Notes: generated from the letters alone by a model not told the origin. A stretch of DNA of 64,000 bases from Novosphingobium taihuense (GCF_007830315.1 NZ_VLKJ01000011.1:62001-126000); one strand, 5' to 3'. Positions 32,692 through 42,868 are shown, counted from the first letter of the stretch. Translations and numbers: made by a program.

Positions 32692-35106
32692 ATGCAATTT
32701 TCCCTGAAGCGCGCAGCGCTCCTCTCGGCCAGCGCGCTCGCCGGTCTTGCCGCCCTTCCCGCCCTCGCGCAGGAAGCCCCCGAAGCCGACGCTGCTGCCG
32801 CCGAAGCCGGTGAAGCGCCCGGCACCGAGATCATCGTCACCGCCACGCGCCGCGCCGTCTCGCTGCAGAACGCGCCGATCAACATCTCCGCCGTCACTGC
32901 CGAGAACCTCAAGGATCAGCGCGTCGATGACGTGCGCTCGCTCGCAGCGTTCACGCCGGGCGTCACCATTCAGGATACCGGCCCGCGCTCGACCGGCTCG
33001 ATCGTCATGCGCGGCCTTTCGGCCAGTGACTCCAGCACCTTTGGCGCCAATGGCGACAACACGCTGGCCACCTACCTCGGCGAAATCCCGCTCTATCAGG
33101 ACTTCAAGTTCATCGACATGAACCGTGTCGAAGTCCAGTTGGGCCCGCAAGGCACGCTCTACGGCCTCGGCACGCTTGCCGGTGCAATCCGCTACATCCC
33201 GAACCGTCCCGATCCGGACCGCTGGGAAGGCACCTTCCATGCCCGCGTCTATGACGTTGCCCATGCCAAGGATCCTGGCTTCGTCGTCGATGGCGTGATC
33301 AATGTGCCGATCATCCCCGGCAAGGTCGCATTCCGCTCGGCCACGGGCTATTTCAACGATCCGGGCTTCATCGATTACAATTACCTGCTGAAGACTCCGG
33401 GCGTTTCCAACCCGCAGCCCAACCGCCCCGGCACCTTCTTCGGCTCGATCGGTACTCCGCAGCAGATCGCAGACAACTTTTACTCCTATGCCGACGCCAA
33501 CTTCGAGCACACCTTCACCAGCCGCAACCAGCTAGGCCTATATCCGTTCGACGGCCTGAAGGTCACGCTGAGCTACGTTCGTCAGCAGACAGACACCAAC
33601 GGTCGTCAAGCCAACGGCGGCGGCGTATTCGGAACAGGCAAGTACGAAGCGCCATGGCGCTATCTTGAACCGGCAAAGCGCACGTCTGACCTCTTCGCGG
33701 CCGAAATCGAAGCTGAGCTGGGGGACATTGCCCAGCTCGTCTCGGCCACTGCATTCACGCGCCAGAAATTCAAGAGCTCGGTTGACGTGACCGACCTGCT
33801 GCTTGACCTCGACTACGACTATGAGCTGTTCCCGGCATTTTCGGGCTATACCCGCTCGAACGGCGAGAACGAGCAGTTCAACCAGGAAATCCGCCTCGTC
33901 TCCACGCACGGCGGCCCCTTCAGCTGGGTTCTCGGCGGGTTCTATAACCGCCTCAAGACCAATTCGGACTATCGTGAGATCGTTCCGGGCTTCCCGGCAT
34001 GGGCAGGTATCGATCGCCCGGACGAAGTCGAGTATGCATCCTACGTTCGCACTGACACCAAGGAAAAGGCGGTGTTCGGCGAACTGACTTTCCAGCCGTT
34101 CGATGCCCTGACGCTGACGGCCGGTGGTCGCTACTTCAAGTACGATGCCTACGTCATCGGTGGTCAGGCATTGCCGCTGTTCCAGACCTTCCCCAACATC
34201 AACTACCGATCACAGCCAGGCAACACGGGCAAGGACGGCACCGTCTGGAAGTTCAACGGCTCGTACAAGTTCTCGCCCGACCTCATGGTCTATGCGACCT
34301 ACAGCAAGGGCTACCGCATCGGCGGCGTGAACCGCGTCGCGCCATGCCAGCTTCCGCTTGATCCCAAAAAGCAAAACCTCTGCGCCCTGCCCAACGAGCG
34401 TTCGTTCCAGCCTGACAGCACCAAGAACAAGGAAATCGGCATCCGCGCCAGCCTGTTCGGTGGCAAGCTGCGCACCACGCTGGCCGTCTTCCACATCGAC
34501 TGGGATGGCATCCAGCTTGATGGCCAGACAGAGAACGGCGCGATCGGCATCACCGTCAACGGCGGCAAAGCAGTATCGAAGGGGGTCGAGTTCTCGTTCA
34601 ACGCGCGGCCATTCGACGGCTTCAGCGTGCAGGGTAACTGGTCCTACACCGATGCGCACCTGACAGAGGCTGTCCCTGGCCTCCTCCAGATCAACAATCC
34701 GTTCGGTGAAAACAAGATCGATGGTCGCCCCGGCGATCGCCTTCCGGGCTCGACCAAAGTCTCGGGCTCATTGGGCTTCAACTACGAGTTCCCGGTGGGT
34801 GAAGACAAGATGACGCTGAGCTGGACTTCCAGCTTCACCGGCAACATCTTCACCCGCGTCGGCGCACGTGCCGGCGGCGAGATCCTGCCGTCCTACACCA
34901 CGCACAGGGCATCGATCGCCTACAGCGTTGATGAAACGCTCGAATTCCGGGTCTATGCCGACAACATCTTCGACAAGTACGCCGTGGTCTCGGTCTCGAA
35001 CGACCTGACCCGCCGCATCGTCAACGATGGCGTTGTTTCGCGCTATTACGCCAACTCGGTGCTCAGCCCGCGCAAGGTCGGCATCGAAATGACCAAGAAC
35101 TTCTGA
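32692..35106 (+). CDS. TonB-dependent outer-membrane receptor
   Basis: 804-residue importer. Signal peptide ending ALPALAQ, an acidic/Ala-rich linker, TonB box EIIVTATRR, plug domain with VMRGLSASD and VEVQLGPQGTLYGLGTLAGA, long barrel, and terminal Phe (EMTKNF). The ATG at 32692 follows GAGGG; earlier in-frame ATGs lack a leader sequence. It lies divergent from the permease-kinase gene and is followed by a terminator, then by a convergent TPR-sulfotransferase, an arrangement seen often in sphingomonads. The ligand is unknown; regulation by the neighbouring two-component system is inferred from position. Confidence 0.92.
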   Translation: MQFSLKRAALLSASALAGLAALPALAQEAPEADAAAAEAGEAPGTEIIVTATRRAVSLQNAPINISAVTAENLKDQRVDDVRSLAAFTPGVTIQDTGPRSTGSIVMRGLSASDSSTFGANGDNTLATYLGEIPLYQDFKFIDMNRVEVQLGPQGTLYGLGTLAGAIRYIPNRPDPDRWEGTFHARVYDVAHAKDPGFVVDGVINVPIIPGKVAFRSATGYFNDPGFIDYNYLLKTPGVSNPQPNRPGTFFGSIGTPQQIADNFYSYADANFEHTFTSRNQLGLYPFDGLKVTLSYVRQQTDTNGRQANGGGVFGTGKYEAPWRYLEPAKRTSDLFAAEIEAELGDIAQLVSATAFTRQKFKSSVDVTDLLLDLDYDYELFPAFSGYTRSNGENEQFNQEIRLVSTHGGPFSWVLGGFYNRLKTNSDYREIVPGFPAWAGIDRPDEVEYASYVRTDTKEKAVFGELTFQPFDALTLTAGGRYFKYDAYVIGGQALPLFQTFPNINYRSQPGNTGKDGTVWKFNGSYKFSPDLMVYATYSKGYRIGGVNRVAPCQLPLDPKKQNLCALPNERSFQPDSTKNKEIGIRASLFGGKLRTTLAVFHIDWDGIQLDGQTENGAIGITVNGGKAVSKGVEFSFNARPFDGFSVQGNWSYTDAHLTEAVPGLLQINNPFGENKIDGRPGDRLPGSTKVSGSLGFNYEFPVGEDKMTLSWTSSFTGNIFTRVGARAGGEILPSYTTHRASIAYSVDETLEFRVYADNIFDKYAVVSVSNDLTRRIVNDGVVSRYYANSVLSPRKVGIEMTKNF

Positions 35107-35113
35107 CGTTTGC

Positions 35114-35194
35114 GCCGGCCTGCTCCACGCAGGCCGGCACCCGACTTCCTGCGAAGACTGGGCCGCCGATCGCAAGACCGGCGGCCCTCTTTTC
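35114..35194 (+). terminator. Tandem hairpins with intrinsic terminator after the TonB receptor
   Basis: GCCGGCCTGC (35114-35123) pairs with GCAGGCCGGC (35129-35138) as a perfect 10-bp stem without a T-tract. GGGCCGCC (35160-35167) pairs with GGCGGCCC (35180-35187) and is followed by TCTTTTC, a Rho-independent terminator for the receptor gene. It also separates the convergent sulfotransferase gene. Confidence 0.8.
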
Positions 35195-35212
35195 ATTTGT
35201 AGTCAGGAAAGA

Positions 35213-36775
35213 TCAGTCGAGCGGAATGCCGTTGGCGGTGAAGAATTTCGTCACCTCGCCAAGGTGCTGCTCGTATTGCCGCCAGCGCCCGACAGAGCGG
35301 GCATTGATCGGCTCACGCACCTGCTGCGCGCTGGGCGTCGCCACCGCTGCGGCGTTTTCGTGGAAGGCAAGGCACGCCGGGTCCCATTCAAGGCCGCAAC
35401 TGGCAAGCATGCGGCGCGTCTCGACTTCCTGGTCGGCGACCAGCCACTCGTAGGTAACCTCATGGATTCGCCCGGGAAACCGCTGTCGCCAGAACGCCAT
35501 GAGGCGCTGGAACAGCAACACGTAGCGCGCCGTGTCCATCAGATCGTATGACCAGCGGTAGTACGGCGATCCGGTAGCGAAGAGGTGCTTGTAATTGCTC
35601 CACACGCTGTCCATCGCGCCGCGCCGCAGGCAGACGACGCTGGCGTGCGGAAACGCCTGAAGTATCCATCCTATATACAGGAAGTTCAGCGGAAACTTGT
35701 CGGTGAACCGCCCTTCCCGCGCTCCGGCGTTCTGCCGCGCCCGGGCAAGGTAGAGTTCTCCCAATTTCTGCGCCGAAACTCCGCCCAAGGCCTCCACCGT
35801 CGGCACATCGAGCACCAGTCGCGACGAGGACCCTGCCAGCTGCTTGACCGCCAACGGCATCGCCTGAAGTTCCCCCGCAGACGTGATCTGCGGATGCGAC
35901 GACAGGATGCGGTCGACCAGAGTGGTGCCGGTGCGCGGCAGTCCCACGACGAAGATCGGGGCGTCCTCGATCCGGCTGTCGGAAAGGAGCGGAAGGTCGC
36001 GCGCGAAGGTTCGGCGGATTCCCTCGAATACTGCTTCGTCGCTCTCGAACCGGTAGCCGAAGTTGGCCCTGAGTTTCGCGCTGGCGAGCGAGAGTTGCCC
36101 GAATGCCTCCGAGAGTTGCCCCTTTGCCTCGGAGAGTTGGACAATTGCATAGCGCAGCCTGACTTCTTCGATCGGGTCAGTAACTTGTGCCAGAACCCCT
36201 TGAATTCGCTCAACTTCCCCAACCATCGGCTTGCGCCTCAGGCCTGCTAGGCCAAGGTGCGCGCGGCCATGGGCGGGTTCGATGGCAAGGATCGCCTCAT
36301 AGGCTGCAGCTGCCTCGTCCACACGCCCGAAGAAGCCCAGGGTGCTCGCAAGATTGAACAGGAATTCAACACTTTGCGGCTCCCCGACCACCGCCTTTTC
36401 GAACAACGGCAAAGCCTCGTCATGCGCCCCCAACCGCGCAAAGACACACCCGATCGTATCCAGCACCAACGGGTCCCCACTACCCGCCAAAACAGCCTTC
36501 CGCGCGGCCTCCAACGCCTCCGCCTCACGCCGGGCAAGCAGCAGGATGCGGGCTTGCTGGGCGAGGTATTCGGCGTTTTGAGGAGCAGATCTTACAACTG
36601 CGCCAATGGCTTGCATCGCATCGCCAACGCGCCCGCTCTCGGCGAGGGCAACCGCCGCCACGAACCCTGCCTCGACATCCCGCGGATCGCGCGACAGCGC
36701 TTTGCCGGCCTCGGTGAGAGCATCGGAAATCCTGCCGGAAGCAAGAAGTTCGCGAAGGATGCTGCCGGTCGCCAT
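35213..36775 (-). CDS. TPR-repeat sulfotransferase family protein
   Basis: 520 residues. The N-terminal half (about 1-190) is tetratricopeptide repeats (for example ALTEAGKALSRDPRDVEAGF and EALPLFEKAVVGEPQSVEF). The C-terminal half (about 260-520) is a sulfotransferase domain with the PAPS 5'-phosphosulfate loop VVGLPRTGTTLVDRIL and the 3'-phosphate-binding segment FPHASVVCLRRG. Between them a seven-residue motif, QLSEAKG/QLSEAFG/QLSLASA, is repeated three times, encoded by a 21-bp tandem repeat at about 36090-36139, and probably extends a coiled coil. The natural acceptor of this bacterial family is not known. Frequently found beside TonB receptors. Confidence 0.9.
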   Translation of the reverse strand: MATGSILRELLASGRISDALTEAGKALSRDPRDVEAGFVAAVALAESGRVGDAMQAIGAVVRSAPQNAEYLAQQARILLLARREAEALEAARKAVLAGSGDPLVLDTIGCVFARLGAHDEALPLFEKAVVGEPQSVEFLFNLASTLGFFGRVDEAAAAYEAILAIEPAHGRAHLGLAGLRRKPMVGEVERIQGVLAQVTDPIEEVRLRYAIVQLSEAKGQLSEAFGQLSLASAKLRANFGYRFESDEAVFEGIRRTFARDLPLLSDSRIEDAPIFVVGLPRTGTTLVDRILSSHPQITSAGELQAMPLAVKQLAGSSSRLVLDVPTVEALGGVSAQKLGELYLARARQNAGAREGRFTDKFPLNFLYIGWILQAFPHASVVCLRRGAMDSVWSNYKHLFATGSPYYRWSYDLMDTARYVLLFQRLMAFWRQRFPGRIHEVTYEWLVADQEVETRRMLASCGLEWDPACLAFHENAAAVATPSAQQVREPINARSVGRWRQYEQHLGEVTKFFTANGIPLD

Positions 36776-36899
36776 GCACCAAGCCTAGCCGCGCAACTCC
36801 CGCCACGCGCTACGCAAATTGACGCAATCGGGAAGGTGCGGCCCGGAACGGGCCACCTGTCCGAACGTTCAGGTGCGGAACCATTCCGGGAGACCTGCG

Positions 36900-36980
36900 A
36901 TGCCTGCAAAATCGGCCGCCCAGCACAAAGCCGGCGGTGCCGCGCGATCGGCCCCGCCCGCACTCGTGCCAAAGGATTGA
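36900..36980 (+). CDS. 26-residue remnant of a DUF3008-type protein
   Basis: A short ORF from ATG 36900, preceded by GGGAG, encoding MPAKSAAQHKAGGAARSA and then a divergent tail to a TGA. The first 18 residues match the N-terminus of DUF3008 proteins (typically about 60 residues, beginning MPAKSKAQQ.AAGAA), but the rest of the family sequence is absent in all three frames. It ends 3 bp before the TTG start of the iron permease gene, so translation may be coupled. Either a decayed gene or a leader peptide. Confidence 0.45.
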   Translation: MPAKSAAQHKAGGAARSAPPALVPKD

Positions 36981-36983
36981 GCG

Positions 36984-37394
<411 letters not shown>

Positions 37395-37412
37395 TCTTAC
37401 CGGAGGGCGCAA

Positions 37413-38789
37413 ATGCAGCGGATCGAAACCGACAGCCTCGGCGAAGTGCGCGTTGACGCGCAGGCCTATTGGGGCGCGCAGACCCAGCGCAGCATCGAGA
37501 ACTTTCCGTTCGGCGCGATGGAGCGGATGCCTGTCGGGATCATCCGCGCGCTGGGCGTCATCAAGCAGGCGGCAGCGCGGGTCAACCGCCGGCACGGGCT
37601 GGACGCCGGCTTGTCGGACGTGATCGATCAGGCAGCAGCTGAAGTTGCAGGTGGCAAGCTCGACGACCAGTTTCCGCTGGTGATCTGGCAGACCGGAAGC
37701 GGCACGCAGACGAACATGAACGCCAACGAGGTGATCGCCGGCCGCGCCAACGAAATGCTGACCGGCGAGCGCGGCGGCAAGAGCCCGGTGCATCCCAACG
37801 ACCATGTGAACATGGGGCAATCCTCGAACGATACCTTTCCTACCGCGCTCCATGTTGCTGCGGTCGAAGCGCTGAACCGTGAGCTCATTCCCGCACTCGA
37901 CAAGCTGTCGGGTGCGCTTTCCGGTTGTGCGATCGCGTGGAAGGGCGTGGTCAAGATCGGGCGCACGCACCTTCAGGATGCGACACCGCTAACTCTGGGA
38001 CAGGAGTTCTCTGGCTACGCACAGCAGTTGCGCAATGTTTACGACCATTTGCGCCACGTGGAGCTGCACCTGCTGTGCCTGGCGCAAGGCGGCACGGCGG
38101 TCGGCACCGGGCTCAATGCACCGGAGGGCTTTGCCGAGGACATGGCCGCGCAGATTGCCGAGTTGACCGGCAGGCCGTTCTCCACCGCCCCCAACAAGTT
38201 CGAAGCGCTGGCATCGAACGATGCGCTGGTACAGCTTTCAGGCACGCTTTCGACGCTGGCCGTGGCGCTTACGAAAATCGCCAACGACATCCGCCTGATG
38301 GGCTCCGGGCCGCGATCGGGCCTTGGCGAGCTGGAGCTTCCGGCGAACGAGCCAGGCAGCTCGATCATGCCGGGCAAGGTCAACCCGACGCAGGCGGAAA
38401 TGCTGACGATGGTGGCCGCGCAAGTGATCGGCAATCATCAGGCGGTGACCGTCGGCGGAATGCAGGGGCACCTCGAACTCAACGTGTTCAAGCCGATGAT
38501 CGGCGCGGCGGTGCTGCGTTCGATGCACCTGTTGAGCGTGGGCATGGAAAGTTTTGCCAAGCGCTGCGTGGAGGGGATCGAACCAGACCGGAAGCGGATT
38601 GCCGAACTGGTCGAACGGTCACTGATGCTGGTGACGGCATTGGCACCCGAAATCGGGTACGACAACGCAGCGAAGATCGCCAAACATGCCCACGAGCACG
38701 ACCTCAGTTTGCGGCAGGCGGCGCTGGCACTGGGACTGGTGGACGAGGAGACGTTCGACCGCTTGATCCGGCCGGGGGATATGGTCTGA
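37413..38789 (+). CDS. fumC: Fumarate hydratase class II
   Basis: Iron-independent fumarase interconverting fumarate and malate in the TCA cycle. 458 residues, standard length. Seen: SSNDTFPTALHV, TGSGTQTNMN and the superfamily signature GSSIMPGKVNPTQAE. GGAGG lies 7 bp before the ATG. It follows the iron permease gene closely and ends 12 bp from the convergent ligD stop, with no terminator visible in between. Confidence 0.97.
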   Translation: MQRIETDSLGEVRVDAQAYWGAQTQRSIENFPFGAMERMPVGIIRALGVIKQAAARVNRRHGLDAGLSDVIDQAAAEVAGGKLDDQFPLVIWQTGSGTQTNMNANEVIAGRANEMLTGERGGKSPVHPNDHVNMGQSSNDTFPTALHVAAVEALNRELIPALDKLSGALSGCAIAWKGVVKIGRTHLQDATPLTLGQEFSGYAQQLRNVYDHLRHVELHLLCLAQGGTAVGTGLNAPEGFAEDMAAQIAELTGRPFSTAPNKFEALASNDALVQLSGTLSTLAVALTKIANDIRLMGSGPRSGLGELELPANEPGSSIMPGKVNPTQAEMLTMVAAQVIGNHQAVTVGGMQGHLELNVFKPMIGAAVLRSMHLLSVGMESFAKRCVEGIEPDRKRIAELVERSLMLVTALAPEIGYDNAAKIAKHAHEHDLSLRQAALALGLVDEETFDRLIRPGDMV

Positions 38790-38801
38790 CGAGGAATTCG
38801 C

Positions 38802-41324
38802 TTAAACATCCGGCAGTGATTGTTCAGCCATGCCCCAGCCGCGCAGGAGCTTGCTTTCGCTGCGTTTCAGCAAAGCCTCTGCGCCGGCGATGGTGAAGGC
38901 ATGAGCGCTTTCGAAATCGTCCAGTTCGCCCCAGTCTATCGGCGTGGCGACAGGGGCATTCTCGCGGGCACGCGCAGAATAGGGCATGACGGCGGTGCTG
39001 CCGCGCTGGTTTCGCAGCCAGTCGATGAAGATGCGGCCCTTGCGCTTGGCCTTGCTCATCGTGGCGACGTATCGTTCGGGGTCGGACAGGGCCAAAGCCT
39101 TGGCGAAGCGTTCGGCAAAGCTGGCGTGGGCTTCCCATGTGTGGTCGCGGCGGAGCGGCAGGACGACGTGAATGCCCTTGCCGCCCGAAAGCATGGCAAA
39201 GCTGACAAGGCCGAGGTCTGAGAGACGATCGCGGATGTCCTTTGCTGCGCGCTTCACATCGGAAAAATCGAGACCTTCATCGGGATCAAGGTCGAACACC
39301 ATTCGGTCGGGCGCTTCGACATCGTCAGCCTTGGCGCACCAGCCGTGGAATTCGATCGTGCCCATCTGCACGCAGGCAAGAATGCCGGCTTCGCCGGAGA
39401 CGTGGAGGTAGTCTTCTGAATTACCGTCCTTTTCCTTGATGGGTACATGGTGGACATGCTCGCCGAACGAGCCGCTGTCATGCTTCTGGAAGAAGCATTG
39501 CTTGGCCCTGCCCTGCGGACAGCGGACAAGACTGACCGGACGATTGGCCAGGAACGGCAACATCGCCGGAGCAATCTTGGCGTAGTAGTCGGCCAGATCG
39601 CCCTTTGTCTGCCCACGTTCGGGAAAGATCACGCGGCTGCGATTGCTGATCGTCACGGCTTGCCGGGGCGGTTCGATATGGACAGGGCGTTCGGGTTTCA
39701 CGTCCTTGGCCTTCTTGTCCTCGCGCAAACCCACGAAGCTGGCATGACGCACTCTTCCTTCTCCGGTAAATTCCGCAAAAGCCACTTCGGCGACCAGTGT
39801 GGGCTCAAGCCACAAAGCGCCCCGTGCTTCGGTTTTTGGCACTTCAAGAGCGCGCTCTTCGCGACGGAGCGGTTCGAAGCGGGCGGCGAGATCGTCGAGC
39901 AAGTCGGCGTCGAAACCGGTTCCGACCTTGCCCTTGTAGACGAGGTGATCGCCTTCACCCTGTGCGAGGAGCAGCGAGGCGAATGGACGGTTCCGGGCGG
40001 TCGATTTCGTCATGCCGACAATCACGAATTCCTGGCGCAGGATGCATTTGACCTTGAGCCAGTTCTGCGTGCGCTTGGGGACGTAGGGCGCGTCGGCGCG
40101 CTTGGCGATGATACCCTCCTGCCCGGCGCTGCACATCGCCTGAAACAGCTTTTCGCCACCGCCAATGATGTGATCGGCGACGTGAATTGGCGGCGACGCA
40201 GCGGACAGCAAAGCAGCCAAACGCTGCTTGCGCTCGATATTGGGCAGGGACTTGAGGTCTTCACCCTCAATCTCGAGCACGTCGAAGGCATGGAACGAGA
40301 GCGCGTCGTCCTCACCCTGCTCGCCGTGGCCGCGCCTGAGCACGTTCTGCAGCCGCGAGAAGTCGGGATTGCCGTCGTCGTCTGCGGCCGTGATCTCGCC
40401 GTCTATCAGGCAGGACGGCAGATCAAGCGCGGCCAGATGCCGGACCAGAGGCGCAAACTTCTCGGACCAGTCGAGCCCACTGCGGGTGTAGACTCGCACC
40501 TCCCTGCCTTTGACAGCAATTAGCGCACGGTAGCCGTCGAACTTTATCTCATGGAGCCACTGGCTGCCTTCGGGCACGCCATCGACCAGCGTGGCGAGTT
40601 GAAGCGGCTGGAAGGCGGGCAGCGGCGCGTTGCGCGGCTTGCGCTTGGGCGGCGCCTTAGAGACCTTTGCATTGTGGCTGCTCGCCGCCTTCATTTCCGC
40701 GGCAAAGTCGCTTCCCTTCTTGCCCTTGAGCGAATGGCTGGCGCGCTTGTCGGCGGCAATCTCGGCCATGGTCCGTCCTGTAAGCACGCTGGTCAGCGCG
40801 CGCTCCACCAGCAAGTCACCTTCTGCGGCAAAGGCATCGTCGATCTTGCGCAGGAGCCAGTTGTCGCGCTTCTCGTTGCCGCGCTTCTTCAACCGGATGA
40901 GCAGCCATTCGCCATTCATCCGCTCTCCATCAAGGCGGAAATGGAGATGGCCCTTTTCGAGGTCCCTGGCGCTCTTGCCTTCGACTGGCGCCCAAGTGCC
41001 GCGATCCCAGAGCATGACCGTGCCGCCGCCATATTCGCCTTCCGGGATGGTTCCTTCGAACTCGGCGTAACTCAGCGGGTGGTCCTCGGTCTGGACGGCG
41101 AGGCGCTTGTCATTGGGGTCCGGACTGGGCCCACGAGTTACGGCCCAGCTCTTCATCACGCCATCGACTTCGATACGGAAGTCCCAGTGCAGCCGGGTCG
41201 CGTCGTGCTTCTGGACGATGAACAGGTTGCCGGTCTTGCTCGACTCCAGCTTGCCCGAAGGTTCGGTCGTGCGGGCAAAGTCACGCTTGGCGTTGTAGGT
41301 CTCAAGGGGATTGCGCTTGGTCAT
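38802..41324 (-). CDS. ligD: Multifunctional DNA ligase LigD (NHEJ)
   Basis: End-joining enzyme, 840 residues, domains in order: 3'-phosphoesterase (about 35-165; FIVQKHDATRLHWDFRIE, GEYGGGTVMLWD), ATP-dependent ligase (about 230-510; lysine motif HEIKFDGYRALIAVKG, DGEITAADDDG) and primase-like polymerase (about 550-830; FPERGQTKGDLADYYAKIA, the catalytic DLDPDEG, GGKGIHVVLPL). This PE-LIG-POL order is that of Pseudomonas LigD. Ku is encoded 3 bp upstream, so the two form the usual two-gene NHEJ operon. Confidence 0.96.
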   Translation of the reverse strand: MTKRNPLETYNAKRDFARTTEPSGKLESSKTGNLFIVQKHDATRLHWDFRIEVDGVMKSWAVTRGPSPDPNDKRLAVQTEDHPLSYAEFEGTIPEGEYGGGTVMLWDRGTWAPVEGKSARDLEKGHLHFRLDGERMNGEWLLIRLKKRGNEKRDNWLLRKIDDAFAAEGDLLVERALTSVLTGRTMAEIAADKRASHSLKGKKGSDFAAEMKAASSHNAKVSKAPPKRKPRNAPLPAFQPLQLATLVDGVPEGSQWLHEIKFDGYRALIAVKGREVRVYTRSGLDWSEKFAPLVRHLAALDLPSCLIDGEITAADDDGNPDFSRLQNVLRRGHGEQGEDDALSFHAFDVLEIEGEDLKSLPNIERKQRLAALLSAASPPIHVADHIIGGGEKLFQAMCSAGQEGIIAKRADAPYVPKRTQNWLKVKCILRQEFVIVGMTKSTARNRPFASLLLAQGEGDHLVYKGKVGTGFDADLLDDLAARFEPLRREERALEVPKTEARGALWLEPTLVAEVAFAEFTGEGRVRHASFVGLREDKKAKDVKPERPVHIEPPRQAVTISNRSRVIFPERGQTKGDLADYYAKIAPAMLPFLANRPVSLVRCPQGRAKQCFFQKHDSGSFGEHVHHVPIKEKDGNSEDYLHVSGEAGILACVQMGTIEFHGWCAKADDVEAPDRMVFDLDPDEGLDFSDVKRAAKDIRDRLSDLGLVSFAMLSGGKGIHVVLPLRRDHTWEAHASFAERFAKALALSDPERYVATMSKAKRKGRIFIDWLRNQRGSTAVMPYSARARENAPVATPIDWGELDDFESAHAFTIAGAEALLKRSESKLLRGWGMAEQSLPDV

Positions 41325-41327
41325 GAA

Positions 41328-42179
41328 TCAGGCTCGCTTGCGGCGTGATGGAGCGGCCTTCTTGCGCGGCGGACTTTCGCCTTCATCCTTGCCGTTGCCA
41401 AGCGATTTCTTGAGCGCGGCCATGAGATCGATGACGTTGCCGCCCTTTGGCGCTTCATCGGCATCGGGATCTTCGACGATCCGCTTGCCCTTGGCCTTGA
41501 CCTTCTTTTCGATCAGCGCGTGGAGGGCATCGACGTAGCGGTCGTGGAACTTGTCGGGGGCGAACTTCGCGGTCTTCTTCTTGATCAAGCTGGCGGCAAG
41601 ATCGAGAAGTTCGGGATCGGCATCGCGTTCGGGAATGTCCTTGAACCAGCTCTGCGCGCGCTGAACCTCGTCGGCATAGCGCAGCACTTCCATGATCAGG
41701 CCGCGCCCGCAAGGTTTGAGCGAGACGAGCTGTTCCCGCCCGCGCACAGACAACTGCCCGAGGCCTAAAGTGCGTGTCTTGCGCAAGGCTTCACGCAGAA
41801 CGATGTAGGCGTCTTCGGCCAGATCGTCTGCCGGCACGACAAAATATGGCTTCTCGTAATAGAGCACATCGATCTCGTCAGCGCCGACGAACTGGACGAG
41901 TTCGAGCGTCTTGCGGCTCTCGATGCGGACAGATTCGATTTCCTCGTCATCGAGCAGGACGTAGTTGCCGCGCGAGACTTCGTAGCCTTTGACGATCTCC
42001 TCGCGGTCCACCGGTCCGACACCGGCCGCGACCTTCTCATAGCGGATGCGCTTGCCGCTCGGTTCGTGGATCTGGTGGAAGCTGATCGCCGCGCCGCTGC
42101 GCGTGGCCGGATAGACCTCGACCGGGATCGAGACGAGGGCGAGGCGCAATTGTCCCTGCCAGAATGCGCGGGCGGCCAT
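41328..42179 (-). CDS. ku: Ku protein (NHEJ)
   Basis: Homodimeric double-strand-break binding protein that recruits LigD. 283 residues: Ku core beginning ARAFWQGQLRLALVSIPVEV with SFHQIHEPSGKRIRYEKVAA, and a basic Lys/Arg-rich C-terminal tail typical of bacterial Ku. The ATG at 42179 has GGAAGG upstream; the longer frame to 42224 is unnecessary. Confidence 0.96.
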   Translation of the reverse strand: MAARAFWQGQLRLALVSIPVEVYPATRSGAAISFHQIHEPSGKRIRYEKVAAGVGPVDREEIVKGYEVSRGNYVLLDDEEIESVRIESRKTLELVQFVGADEIDVLYYEKPYFVVPADDLAEDAYIVLREALRKTRTLGLGQLSVRGREQLVSLKPCGRGLIMEVLRYADEVQRAQSWFKDIPERDADPELLDLAASLIKKKTAKFAPDKFHDRYVDALHALIEKKVKAKGKRIVEDPDADEAPKGGNVIDLMAALKKSLGNGKDEGESPPRKKAAPSRRKRA

Positions 42180-42451
42180 GGGCAGCTTCCTTCCGAAAGG
42201 ACTGGCGCGCGCGGAAGGGCGCACCTGCTTCCCCTGCTCTATGCCTCATCACCAGCGAGGTTCCCGGCGCCGACAAAGGCGCGTTCACCATTTTCCAACT
42301 GCATAAGCATTCAAGCTAAGGGGTTGCACGGAGAAAAAAGCCGAAAAACCGTCCTTTCCTAAGTTGGAGGACGAAAGCGTTAACCAGAAGCAGGAACCTC
42401 GCCTTGGGAGGAGATGCGACATGATGCCCTTATGTTAATGGAGACAGCATC

Positions 42452-42865
42452 ATGAACAGAGGCAGGAAGTCGATCCTTGCACTTGCCGCCGTTGCCGCAC
42501 TTGGCGTCACTGGCGTGGTTGAGGCATCGCAGGGCGTGGCAACGATCACCATCAGCGGGCAAGTGCCACTCGTGTGCCGCGTGAGCGTGGACAACAGCGC
42601 CAGTGTTATGTTGAGCGCGAATGGCAACAAGAGCCTTCTGCGCGAATTCTGCAACAATGGCGCTGGATATCGCGTGGTTGCGAGCTATTCCAAGCAGCTG
42701 GCCGCTGGTCGGTTGGTGGTTGACGGTCGCTCGATCCCGCTCAATGCTTCGGGTGAAGTGCTGGTCAGTGACGTGGCGAGCGCCGCTTCGAGTGTGCGGA
42801 CAATCGCGATCGAAGGCGATGGCAAGCTGACCGGTTCGATCCGTTTCCGCATCGAACCGCGCTAA
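42452..42865 (+). CDS. Secreted pilin-like (SCPU-like) small protein
   Basis: 137 residues with a signal peptide (SILALAAVAALGVTGVVEAS) and a beta-rich mature part containing two cysteines (VPLVCRVSV and REFCNNGAGYRVVA). The Cys-N-N-G-x-G-Y pattern and ending FRIEP resemble spore-coat-U pilin domains, but it is shorter than the pilins encoded downstream and stands alone on the opposite strand, ending 3 bp from the stop of the tip gene. A stray or minor pilin is possible; function unknown. Confidence 0.6.
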   Translation: MNRGRKSILALAAVAALGVTGVVEASQGVATITISGQVPLVCRVSVDNSASVMLSANGNKSLLREFCNNGAGYRVVASYSKQLAAGRLVVDGRSIPLNASGEVLVSDVASAASSVRTIAIEGDGKLTGSIRFRIEPR

Positions 42866-42868
42866 GCT

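Noticed and set aside
39447..40523. 358-codon plus-strand ORF
   Set aside because: Antisense to ligD, whose domains are complete.
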